In this document: positions 14,296-21,812 of the stretch, in pieces | Position numbering within the stretch: the stretch's first letter is position 1 | How the letters are laid out: the number at the start of each line of letters is the position of its first letter | Origin: Candidatus Bipolaricaulota bacterium | GTDB taxonomy: Bacteria; Bipolaricaulota; Bipolaricaulia; Bipolaricaulales; Bipolaricaulaceae | Assembly: GCA_014360985.1 (NCBI GenBank) | Contig: JACIWK010000008.1 | Span: forward strand, 28,704 to 92,703 | Direction: 5' to 3' | DNA: 64,000 bases | Position numbers and translations under genes: made by a program | Notes under the pieces: model-generated | The model's input: the letters and a program-made list of their open reading frames with translations, nothing else | Told to the model about the DNA's origin: nothing | The model's database searches: none

Positions 14296-16020
14296 ATGGC
14301 ACAGGTTCGGCCGAGCAGGCGGCGGGAGACGGTACAGGCGGTGTTCCCCGATGACCGTGCGTTCGAGGGGCCCACGGGAACCCCTTTGGCAGACTTCGTC
14401 CTCGCGGCGTACCCCGAGCCCCAGGTCCCCGCGGTGGCGGCGATCGTGGATGGGGAGCTGCGGGAGCTCTCGTTCCCCCTCCGTGAGGACGCCTCGGTGC
14501 GGCCCGTGTTCCTCACCGACTCGGAGGGAATCCGGATCTACACCCGATCGCTGAGCTTCCTCCTCGCAGCGGCGGTCCACGCCCTGTTCCCGGAGGCGCG
14601 CCTGATCATCGACCACTCCGTGCCGTTCGGGGGGTACTACTGCCGGGTGGTGCGGCGGCCGCTGTTCACCCCGGAGGAGCTGACGGCGATCGAGAACCAC
14701 ATGCGGGAGCTCGTCCAGCAGGATGCCCCCATCATCCGGGAGGAGGTCCCCCTTGCGGAAGCCCAGGCCCGCCTCCGCGCCCACGGTCTCGCCAACAAGG
14801 CGAAGCTCCTCGTGCAGGGGTGGACGGGAGACACGCTTCCCCTCTACCGGCTGGGGCAGTTCGAGGACTACCTGTTCGGGCCGATGGTGCCCTCCGCTGG
14901 GTTCCTGCGCTGGTTCGCCCTCGCCCCCTACCCGCGGGGGTTCATTCTCCGCTTCCCCCGCCGCGAGCGGCCGACCGAGCTCGCCCCGGCCGAGGACTAC
15001 TCCGCGCTCCTCCAGGTGTTCGAGGAGTACGGACACTGGCTGGATCTCCTCGGCGTGTACGACGCCTGCACGGTCAACGGAGCGATACGGACGGGGCGGA
15101 TGACGGAACTGATCTTGGTCTCGGAGGCCCTCCACAACCAACGGATCGCTCGGATCGCCGAGATGATCGCCGCGCACCCTTCTTCCCCGCGGCTGATCCT
15201 CATCGCCGGCCCGTCCTCGTCGGGCAAGACCACGTTCACGAAACGGCTCGCGATCCAGCTTCTGTCGCTCGGGCTCAGGCCGTACCCGGTGTCGATGGAC
15301 GACTACTTCCTGCCCCGCGATGAGATGGCCCGCCGTGGCCTCACCGACTTCGACGACATCTCGGCGGTGGAGGTGCCCCTCTTCCAACACCAGATGGAGG
15401 AGCTCCTCGCGGGGAAAGCCGTGCGCCTGCCGCGGTTCGATTTCGCCACGGGGCACCGCGAGAAGGGGAGCGAGCTCGAGTTGAAGGAGGACGGGATCCT
15501 CCTCATCGAAGGGCTGCACTGCCTGAACCCCGGCCTCCTCCCGTCGCACCTGGAGGAATGCTCGTTCCGCATCTACGCCTCCGCGCTCACCCAGCTCAAC
15601 CTCGACGACCACGTGCGGATGTCGACCACCGACACCCGGCTCCTGCGGCGGGTGGTGCGGGATGCCGCGTACCGCGGCTACACCGCGGAGGACACGCTGC
15701 GGATGTGGGACAACGTGCGGCGAGGGGAGAAGCGGTTCGTGTTCCCCCACCAGGGGCGAGCGGATGTGATGTTCAACTCCGCCCTCGTCTACGAGTGGAA
15801 CGTCCTCCGGTCCCGGGCGGAACCGCTCCTCCTTCAAGTGCGGCACCCGCGGCTGCGGCTGAGGGCGGAGCGGCTTCTCGAGGAGCTGCGGTGGTTTGTC
15901 CCCTACCCCGGGGAGGAGATCCCCGCGACGTCGATCCTCCGCGAGTTCATCGGGGGAGGGATCCTCGCTGCGTACTATCCAAGCCCGTTCGAGCGAGCAA
16001 CGTGGAGGAGGGAGGTATGA
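14296..16020 (+). CDS. Nucleoside (uridine) kinase fused to ThrRS-like N-terminal domains
   Basis: A 574-residue protein of known architecture. It has a TGS-like start (about 10-75), a threonyl-tRNA-synthetase second-domain-like module (about 80-230, with RLIIDHSVPFGGYYCRVV), and a C-terminal P-loop uridine/phosphoribulokinase domain with GPSSSGKTTFTKRLAIQL, SMDDYFLPRDE and a DFDDISAVEVPLF segment. The kinase is expected to phosphorylate a nucleoside with ATP; the role of the tRNA-synthetase-like part is unknown. The gene ends in ATGA, overlapping the flavin reductase start. The ATG at 14296 fits the protein N-terminus of the family. Confidence 0.88.
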   Translation: MAQVRPSRRRETVQAVFPDDRAFEGPTGTPLADFVLAAYPEPQVPAVAAIVDGELRELSFPLREDASVRPVFLTDSEGIRIYTRSLSFLLAAAVHALFPEARLIIDHSVPFGGYYCRVVRRPLFTPEELTAIENHMRELVQQDAPIIREEVPLAEAQARLRAHGLANKAKLLVQGWTGDTLPLYRLGQFEDYLFGPMVPSAGFLRWFALAPYPRGFILRFPRRERPTELAPAEDYSALLQVFEEYGHWLDLLGVYDACTVNGAIRTGRMTELILVSEALHNQRIARIAEMIAAHPSSPRLILIAGPSSSGKTTFTKRLAIQLLSLGLRPYPVSMDDYFLPRDEMARRGLTDFDDISAVEVPLFQHQMEELLAGKAVRLPRFDFATGHREKGSELELKEDGILLIEGLHCLNPGLLPSHLEECSFRIYASALTQLNLDDHVRMSTTDTRLLRRVVRDAAYRGYTAEDTLRMWDNVRRGEKRFVFPHQGRADVMFNSALVYEWNVLRSRAEPLLLQVRHPRLRLRAERLLEELRWFVPYPGEEIPATSILREFIGGGILAAYYPSPFERATWRREV

Positions 16021-16532
16021 ACCCGATCACCCCCTGGAAGCGGTTCGGTGAAGTTCAGGAACAGATCTTGCACGGAAACGGCGCGTTCCTGGTCGCGGTG
16101 GACGAGCGCGACCGCCCGAACGCGATGACGATCGGCTGGCTCCAGATCGGGACGGTGTGGTCACGGCCGGTGTGCCACGTCTTGGTGCGGCCGTCGCGCT
16201 ACACCCACCGCTGCATCGCGCACAGCGGGGCGTTCACGGTGAACGTACCCCTGGGCACGATGGCGGAGGAACTCGCGTTCTGCGGGAGCCGCTCCGGGCG
16301 GGACGTCGACAAGTTCGCCGAGCTCAGCCTGCGGACCATCCTTGGAACGAAGGTCCGTGTTCCCCTCCTCACCGGGTGTGCAGTCGCCTACGAGTGCCGC
16401 CTGGTCGCCCACGCGGCGCTCGCCCCAGACGGAGTTCTCGACGAGGGCATCCGGGCCAAGTACTACCCCCGCGGCGACTTCCACACGCTCTTCTTCGGGG
16501 AGATCGTCGCCGCGTGGGAGATCACCGCCTGA
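16017..16532 (+). CDS. Flavin reductase-like FMN-binding protein
   Basis: A 171-residue split-barrel flavoprotein of the flavin reductase-like family: a start matching ITPWKRFGEVQEQILHGNGA, NAMTIGWLQIGTVWSRPVC, a RPSRYTHRCI segment that contacts FMN, and FTVNVP. It would bind FMN and take part in electron transfer or flavin reduction. The ATG at 16017 overlaps the kinase stop by 3 bases and follows GGAGGGAGGT, so start and coupling are well supported. Confidence 0.85.
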   Translation: MNPITPWKRFGEVQEQILHGNGAFLVAVDERDRPNAMTIGWLQIGTVWSRPVCHVLVRPSRYTHRCIAHSGAFTVNVPLGTMAEELAFCGSRSGRDVDKFAELSLRTILGTKVRVPLLTGCAVAYECRLVAHAALAPDGVLDEGIRAKYYPRGDFHTLFFGEIVAAWEITA

Positions 16533-16556
16533 CCCCCGTTGCCCCGCGGCCCGCTT

Positions 16557-17258
16557 CTACTCCGTCTCCCCCTCCGGCTCGGGTTCAACGGGAGAACCGA
16601 TCCCGCCGAACGAGATGCGAAGCCCGAAGAACGGTGCCCGCAGGTCGAGCTTGGGCCCGGCGATCTCGCGATCCCCTTCCTCCCACTGGCCGGGGAAGGC
16701 GATGAAGTACCCGCCCCAGCCCTCGATGGCGAGCCAGGGGAAGACCTGGATCTGAAGCCTCAGGTACGGTAGGCACCCGAAGAACCCCAGGCCGAACTGG
16801 CTGAGGGGTGGCTGGGCGAGGGCATCGGCGAAATCCACCGGGACGCGGGCCCGCGCCTTGACGGTGAGGTCTCCCCCGCCGAGGACGGTCCCGAACGCGA
16901 GGATCGCGCTGTCCCCTGCCTGGCGGGGGATTTCGACCAAGAACCCGCCAAAGCCAAACTCGAGGTCGGCACGCTTCTCTCCTTGGAGGACGGAGGTCAT
17001 CCCCCCGAACCCGAGCCCACCGAACACCACTCCACCGACAACTCCCCCTCCTCCCCCTCCCCCGAACACCACGACCGGCCCCTCCACTGCGGGGTAGCCC
17101 GCCATAGCCAGAGCCTGGTTCAGCGGGGAGAGGTCGAACGAGAGGCCCCCGACGAGGAATCCACCGTGTCCCAACCCCACCACAGCCTGTTCCGCAGCGC
17201 CCGCTGCGAGCGCGCCGACGGTCACCGCGAGCACGATCCCCAGCACCCTTCGCATCAT
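16557..17258 (-). CDS. Secreted glycine-rich protein of unknown function
   Basis: A 233-residue protein that I do not recognise. It has a clear signal peptide (MMRRVLGIVLAVTVGALAAG, cleavage near AAGAA). A glycine-rich stretch follows (FGGGGGGGVVGGVVFGGLGF), then alternating hydrophobic strands with aromatic residues (LRLQIQVFPWLAIEGWGGYF), and an acidic Pro-Glu tail (EPEPEGE). The strand pattern could suit a small outer-envelope barrel or autotransport-like protein. GAGGAGGGA lies 3-11 bases before the ATG at 17258. It converges on the flavin reductase gene with a 24-base gap. Confidence 0.75.
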   Translation of the reverse strand: MMRRVLGIVLAVTVGALAAGAAEQAVVGLGHGGFLVGGLSFDLSPLNQALAMAGYPAVEGPVVVFGGGGGGGVVGGVVFGGLGFGGMTSVLQGEKRADLEFGFGGFLVEIPRQAGDSAILAFGTVLGGGDLTVKARARVPVDFADALAQPPLSQFGLGFFGCLPYLRLQIQVFPWLAIEGWGGYFIAFPGQWEEGDREIAGPKLDLRAPFFGLRISFGGIGSPVEPEPEGETE

Positions 17259-17435
17259 CGTTCCCTCCTCGAACACCGTCCGGAGTCGACGGGTCACAAG
17301 TCCTGCAGGATTGTACCTGATGTTTCGATTTTCGGCTCGTGACGTTCGACGGACAGGGCAGATCGGCCCGCCGCTAGCCTGTCGCAGGACCACGAACTCG
17401 CACTGACCGCCTAGATTTGCTGACTTGCGACCGTG

Positions 17436-18758
17436 TTATCCCCAGGGGATGAACCTTCCCCGCCCTGGCTGCGCGAGGAGCTCGCCGTCCCGCACCAGCC
17501 ACTCCCCGCGGGCGAGGACCCCCATCACCCGCCCGCGGAGGGTCATCCCTTCGTAGGGCGAGAAGTCGGTCCTCGTGTGAAGCCCTCGCGCCCGCACCGT
17601 CCACTTCGCCTCCGGGTCGAGGAGGACGAGGTCCGCGTCCGCGCCGGGCCGGATTCCGCCCTTCCCTGGCCAAAGGCCGAACGCCCGCGCCGGCCCTTCG
17701 CCGAGGTACCACGCCAGGTCGCGGAGGGTGATCAGGCCCGCCGCCCCCCCCTCGGAGTAGAGGAGGGGAAGCAGCGTCTCCACTCCCGGGAGCCCCGAGG
17801 GGAGATGGGCTGGATCGTCCCGGTGCGCGTCCTTTTGGGCGTTCGTGAACGGGCAGTGGTCCGTAGCCACGGCCTGGAACCGCCGCTCGCGCAACGCCTG
17901 CCACAGGGCCTCCCGATCGGCCGCGGTGCGCAGGGGCGGGGTCACCGAGAACCGGTGCCCATCGAGCCGGGCGTAGACCGTCTCGTCGAGGAGGAGGTAG
18001 TGGGGGCAGGTCTCCCCCACGAGGGGCGCCCCGGCCCGTTGGGCCGCGCGGAGGGCGACCACCCCCCGGGCGCTCGAGATGTGGGCGACATAGGTGGGAC
18101 AACTCGTCTCCCGAGCCAGGATCCCCACCTCGGCGATCGCCACCTCCTCGGAAAGCGCCGGCCGCGCTGTGGGGAACGGGCCGCCCGCGGGGTCCAGCAG
18201 TTCCTCGGCTTCGGCGTGGACCATCGCCGTCCCCCCGAGGTCCCGGATCGCCGCCATCGCCCGGCGGAGCGTCCCGAGGTCGGTCCGGCGGCCGCTCGAG
18301 GCGTAGGCGAGGTAGAACTTGAACGAGCGGACCCCCAGTTCCGCTGCCCCGGCGAGTTCCCCCACCCGGTCCGGGGTCCACCCCACCATCTCCGCCCGCA
18401 GGGCGAAGTCCACCGCTGCGTCCCGTGCCTGGCTCAACCGCCGCTCGATCTGCTCCGGCAGGCGAACCTCGGCCGAACCGATCGTGAAGTCGACCACCGT
18501 CGTCACCCCGCCGGCGGCCGCGGCGAGGGTTCCGGTGGCGAAATCGTCCGCGGACCGGCTTCCCGCCACGGGAAGATCGAAGTGGACGTGGGCATCGATC
18601 GCCCCGGGGAGGACGAGGAGCCCCTGCGCGGATACGGTTTCCCCGCGATGGCCGATCTTCCCGACCCGGACGATCCGGCCGTCCCGGATGAGGACATTCG
18701 CCGCGCCTACCCGACGTGGGGTGACCACGGTTCCTCCTGCAATGAGGAGCTCGGCCAT
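17436..18758 (-). CDS. Dihydropyrimidinase/hydantoinase-family amidohydrolase
   Basis: A 440-residue metal-dependent amidohydrolase: GAIDAHVHFD (metal His-x-His), VRSFKFYLAY (a Lys in the carbamylation position), MVHAEAEE, YVAHISSARG and TDHCPF. This is the pattern of D-hydantoinases and dihydroorotases. FEGM-type signals and the length favour the hydantoinase/allantoinase group, which opens cyclic ureides. The ATG at 18758 precedes the conserved ELLIAGGTVVTP. It is divergent from the nucleotidyltransferase at 18858, with about 100 bases between, which should hold both promoters. Confidence 0.88.
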   Translation of the reverse strand: MAELLIAGGTVVTPRRVGAANVLIRDGRIVRVGKIGHRGETVSAQGLLVLPGAIDAHVHFDLPVAGSRSADDFATGTLAAAAGGVTTVVDFTIGSAEVRLPEQIERRLSQARDAAVDFALRAEMVGWTPDRVGELAGAAELGVRSFKFYLAYASSGRRTDLGTLRRAMAAIRDLGGTAMVHAEAEELLDPAGGPFPTARPALSEEVAIAEVGILARETSCPTYVAHISSARGVVALRAAQRAGAPLVGETCPHYLLLDETVYARLDGHRFSVTPPLRTAADREALWQALRERRFQAVATDHCPFTNAQKDAHRDDPAHLPSGLPGVETLLPLLYSEGGAAGLITLRDLAWYLGEGPARAFGLWPGKGGIRPGADADLVLLDPEAKWTVRARGLHTRTDFSPYEGMTLRGRVMGVLARGEWLVRDGELLAQPGRGRFIPWG

Positions 18759-18857
18759 CGTTCCAAGATAGCTCGCTCGTCGCCCTTGGGCAACGGACCC
18801 CGCTCGAAAGCCCGGCCGAGCCCTTCCCCCCGGCCCACCCGCCGGTAAGATGGCGCT

Positions 18858-19211
18858 GTGGGAAGCGCGTTGGCGGAGCGGCGGCAGCGGTACGTGAGGG
18901 CCCTCGAGCGGGGCCTGGAGACGGCCGTGGAGCGACTGTCCTCCCTTCCGGACGTGGAGAAGGTCGTACTGTTCGGCTCTTACCGCCGCGGAAGACGCGA
19001 CCTGTTCACTGACCTCGACCTGTTCGTCGTGATCCGGACGGCTGAGCCCTTCCTGAAGCGAATGGAGCGCTTGTACCGGCTGCTCGCGGGGATTGGCGTG
19101 GACTTCGACCTCGTGGCCTACACCCCGGAGGAGTTCGAGGAGCACCGCTCCCGCCCGTTCCTGCGGCGGGTGCTGTCCGAGGGGGAGGTGGTGTATGAGA
19201 AGCGGTGCTGA
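18858..19211 (+). CDS. MNT-type nucleotidyltransferase, partner of the adjacent HEPN protein
   Basis: A 117-residue minimal nucleotidyltransferase with VVLFGSYRRGRRDLFTDLDL (GS-x10-DLD metal site). Proteins of this type pair with HEPN proteins; in studied pairs the MNT protein blocks the HEPN RNase by adding AMP to it. The GTG start is at 18858. The gene overlaps the HEPN gene by 17 bases. This is the first intact pair of the window and belongs to the HI0073/74-like type rather than the MntA/HepT type. Confidence 0.85.
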   Translation: MGSALAERRQRYVRALERGLETAVERLSSLPDVEKVVLFGSYRRGRRDLFTDLDLFVVIRTAEPFLKRMERLYRLLAGIGVDFDLVAYTPEEFEEHRSRPFLRRVLSEGEVVYEKRC

Positions 19212-19599
19212 GGGCGCGCGCTGGCTCGAACAGGCCAAGGAGGACCTGCGCTGGGCGCGGGTGCTCCTGGAGCAGGGCGGGTACCACGTGGTGGCGTTCC
19301 TCGCTCAGCAGGTGGCCGAGAAGAGCCTTAAGGCGGTTCTCTACCACCTGGGCGAGGAGGCCGTCCTCGGTCACTCGGTGGAGCGGTTGGCAGCAGAGGT
19401 CGCCGAGCGGTTCCCACAGGCCCGGGCCCGCTCCGCCCGCTGGGCCACACTCGACGTCCACTACGTGGCCAGTCGCTATCCCAACAGCGTTCCGGGGAGC
19501 ATCCCCGCCCGCGTCTACGACCGCGAGACGGCCGAGGACGCCCTCCGGATCGCGGAAGAAGTCGTATCGTTCGCCGAAGGGGCGCTTCGGGGCGGGTGA
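19195..19599 (+). CDS. HEPN-domain protein, partner of the preceding nucleotidyltransferase
   Basis: A 134-residue HEPN helical protein: ARWLEQAKEDLRWARVLLEQ, YHVVAFLAQQVAEKSLKAVL, and a closing HYVASRYPNSVPG plus AEDALRIAEEVVSF. These are the typical segments of the HEPN family that includes archaeal and bacterial NTase partners. The ATG at 19195 lies inside the end of the nucleotidyltransferase gene. It probably acts as toxin or as nucleotidyl acceptor; activity is not shown by sequence. An Rx4-6H motif is not clear, so RNase function is uncertain. Confidence 0.85.
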   Translation: MRSGAEGARWLEQAKEDLRWARVLLEQGGYHVVAFLAQQVAEKSLKAVLYHLGEEAVLGHSVERLAAEVAERFPQARARSARWATLDVHYVASRYPNSVPGSIPARVYDRETAEDALRIAEEVVSFAEGALRGG

Positions 19600-19664
19600 C
19601 CCGCCCGGGGGTCACGGGTCGCCACGGCGTGGGGCACGGCCTGTCGGCATACTTGGCGGTGACG

Positions 19665-20735
19665 ATGCGGGACTTCTTCGACCTCTCGTTCGATGAGGTG
19701 ACGGCAACCCTCGCCTCCTGGGGCGAGCCCCTGTTCCGGGCCCCGCAGGCCTGGGAGTGGGCCTGGAGACACCTCGCGACGGAGTTCGGTCAGATGACGA
19801 ACCTTCCCGCCCGGCTGCGGGCCCGGCTGGCGGAGACGTTCACGATCGGCCAGCTCGCCCTCACCGCGTGTCAGACCGACGATCAGGGGACGGAGAAGGC
19901 CCTCCTCAACCTGGCCGATGGGCAAGGGGTGGAGGCGGTCCTCATCCGCGAGGGTAACCGGCGCACGGTGTGTGTCTCCACCCAGGTCGGGTGCCCGGTG
20001 GGCTGCCCGTTCTGCGCCACCGGCGCGATGGGCTACGTGCGCGACCTCACCGCCGGCGAGATCGCAGCCCAGGTCCTGCACTTCGCCCGGGCACTCAAGC
20101 CCCGGGGCGAACACGTAACCCACGTCGTGGTGATGGGGATGGGCGAGCCCCTCCTCAACTACGACGCCACCCTCAAGGCGATCCGCAACCTGAACCACCT
20201 CCATGGGTTCGCCCTCGGGGCGCGGCGGTTCACCGTGTCCACCGTGGGCGTGGTCCCGGGGATCGATCGGCTCGCCGAGGAGGGGCTCCAGGTGAACCTC
20301 GCCATCTCCCTCCACGCCCCGGACGACGCGCTGCGGCGGGAGCTCGTGCCGCTGGGGGAGAAGTGGCCGATCCGGGAGGTCCTGACTGCCGCCGACCGCT
20401 ATGCCCAGGCCACAGGGCGGCGGGTCTCCTACGAGTACGTGCTCCTCGCGGGCGTGAACGACGCCCTGGCTCAGGCGCGGACGCTCGCCCGGCTCCTGCG
20501 GGGGAGGCTGGCCCATGTGAACCTGATCCCGTTCAACCCCGCGCCCGGGCTCCCGTTCACGCGTCCCGAGGAGGGCCGCGTGGACGCGTTCCGCCGGGAG
20601 CTCGTCGCCCACGACGTGGACGCCACCGTGCGCCGCTCCCGGGGTGTGGCGATCCAGGCCGGCTGCGGCCAGCTCCGCGGCTCCCCAGCTCCTGCGGCGG
20701 GCAACGGTTGTCGGCCACCCGACCCAGATCTATAG
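19665..20735 (+). CDS. rlmN: Dual-specificity 23S rRNA/tRNA adenine-C2 methyltransferase RlmN
   Basis: About 356 residues. It is a radical-SAM methyltransferase adding a methyl group to C2 of A2503 in 23S rRNA and A37 in tRNAs. The radical-SAM cysteines CPVGCPFC fall at about 110, 114 and 117. VVMGMGEPLLNYD, the STVGVVPGI segment, ISLHAPDD and the C-terminal AIQAGCGQLR (resolving Cys) are present. The ATG at 19665 gives the normal N-terminus. After QLR the tail differs from the usual short end. A second copy of the QAGCGQLR coding region lies at 21558. Confidence 0.93.
   Translation: MRDFFDLSFDEVTATLASWGEPLFRAPQAWEWAWRHLATEFGQMTNLPARLRARLAETFTIGQLALTACQTDDQGTEKALLNLADGQGVEAVLIREGNRRTVCVSTQVGCPVGCPFCATGAMGYVRDLTAGEIAAQVLHFARALKPRGEHVTHVVVMGMGEPLLNYDATLKAIRNLNHLHGFALGARRFTVSTVGVVPGIDRLAEEGLQVNLAISLHAPDDALRRELVPLGEKWPIREVLTAADRYAQATGRRVSYEYVLLAGVNDALAQARTLARLLRGRLAHVNLIPFNPAPGLPFTRPEEGRVDAFRRELVAHDVDATVRRSRGVAIQAGCGQLRGSPAPAAGNGCRPPDPDL
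20648..20677 (+). repeat. Direct repeat A: rlmN 3-prime end
   Basis: These 30 bases encode AIQAGCGQLR of RlmN. They match 21558-21587 at 28 of 30 positions, 910 bases away. Confidence 0.8.
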
Positions 20736-20743
20736 TCCTGACG

Positions 20744-21148
20744 ATGGACGACAAGACCCAGGAACGGTTGGCGCACGTCTTCCGCCGATACCCGTCGGTT
20801 CAGGCGGTCTACCTGTTCGGGTCAGCCGCCGAGGGACGGGCCCGCTCGGGAAGCGACCTCGACCTTGCCGTGATCTTCGACGACGGTCCGACCGCCGACG
20901 CCAAGCTCGACATCCTCGCTGACCTGGCGCGCGAGGGGTTCTGCAACGTGGACCTGGTGGTCCTCGATGACCGCGACATCGTCCTCGCCTACGAAGCGAT
21001 CCGGTTGAACCGGCTTGTCTACGCGCGACCCGATTTCGATCGGGGGGGCACCTACTCGAAGTTTGTCCGGCTCTACCTCGACTTCGAGCCGTACCTCCGT
21101 GTCCAGCGGGAGGCATTCAAGGGGAGGATCTTGCGTGATACGGCCTGA
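20744..21148 (+). CDS. mntA: MntA-type nucleotidyltransferase antitoxin
   Basis: A 134-residue nucleotidyltransferase with YLFGSAAEGRARSGSDLDLA (GS-x10-DLD) and NVDLVVLDD later. This is the MntA layout. In characterised MntA/HepT systems MntA transfers AMP onto HepT and silences its RNase. The ATG at 20744 lies 8 bases after the rlmN stop and overlaps the HepT-like gene by 14 bases. Both intact pairs of the window use this overlapping order. Confidence 0.87.
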   Translation: MDDKTQERLAHVFRRYPSVQAVYLFGSAAEGRARSGSDLDLAVIFDDGPTADAKLDILADLAREGFCNVDLVVLDDRDIVLAYEAIRLNRLVYARPDFDRGGTYSKFVRLYLDFEPYLRVQREAFKGRILRDTA

Positions 21149-21548
21149 GGTTCTTCGCAGGAAGCTGGCCCAGCTCGACGAGTACCTCACGATACTGGAG
21201 AGGCTCCGCCGCTACTCCCGCGCTGAGTTCCTCGAGAACCCCGAACGGTACGGGAGCGCGGAGCGGTTCCTGCAACTGGCGATCGAGTCCCTGCTGGACA
21301 TGGGGAACCACGTTGTGGCGACGTTGGGACTAGGCGAAGTCCGGACCTACAACGATCTCCCCCGGATCCTCGCCGAGAAGGGACACCTCTCTCCCACCCT
21401 GGCCGAGAAATGGGTCCGGATGATCGGCTTCCGCAATATCCTCGTGCACGAGTACCTTGCCATCGATCGCGAGATCGTGTACCGGGTGCTGGCCCATGAT
21501 CTGTCCGACCTCCGCGAGCTCGGGGCTGCGTTTGCACGCTTCCTGTGA
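21135..21548 (+). CDS. hepT: HepT-like ribonuclease (DUF86 toxin)
   Basis: A 137-residue DUF86/HepT protein: LRRKLAQLDEYLTILERLRR, ERFLQLAIESLLDMGNHVVA, and the active-site motif FRNILVHEYLAID, which contains the R-x4-H-x-Y of HepT RNases. HepT toxins cleave tRNA or mRNA and are neutralised by the upstream MntA. The GTG at 21135 with GGGGAGG upstream was chosen because it gives the usual N-terminus. All active-site residues are present, so the toxin looks functional. Confidence 0.88.
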   Translation: MIRPEVLRRKLAQLDEYLTILERLRRYSRAEFLENPERYGSAERFLQLAIESLLDMGNHVVATLGLGEVRTYNDLPRILAEKGHLSPTLAEKWVRMIGFRNILVHEYLAIDREIVYRVLAHDLSDLRELGAAFARFL

Positions 21549-21557
21549 CTTCCGGTG

Positions 21558-21587
21558 GGCGATCCACGCCGGCTGCGGTCAGCTCCG
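21558..21587 (+). repeat. Direct repeat B: duplicated rlmN 3-prime end
   Basis: A near-exact second copy of the AIxAGCGQLR coding segment lies directly after the hepT stop, with coding-like sequence continuing for some codons (IVSTRCLLPVDAAPPPPE). It suggests that the mntA-hepT pair entered at the end of rlmN and left the original tail behind it. The rest of 21588-21812 holds only the ribosome site (GGAGGCAGG) of the next gene. Confidence 0.7.
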
Positions 21588-21812
21588 GATCGTCTCTACG
21601 CGGTGCCTACTCCCAGTTGATGCGGCTCCTCCGCCTCCAGAGCGGCCCCCACGAATCGGAATCGGGCAACCCACCGTGGGGGGATCTGCCCGAGGCCGGT
21701 GGCGAGCTCTGAGGCAGATCCGCAAAGAACCCGGTCATCCGGCCCGTTGAACTCCCCTCCGTTCACCGGTTAGATTCGTCCCACCTCAGCACGTAGCGTC
21801 AGCGGAGGCAGG

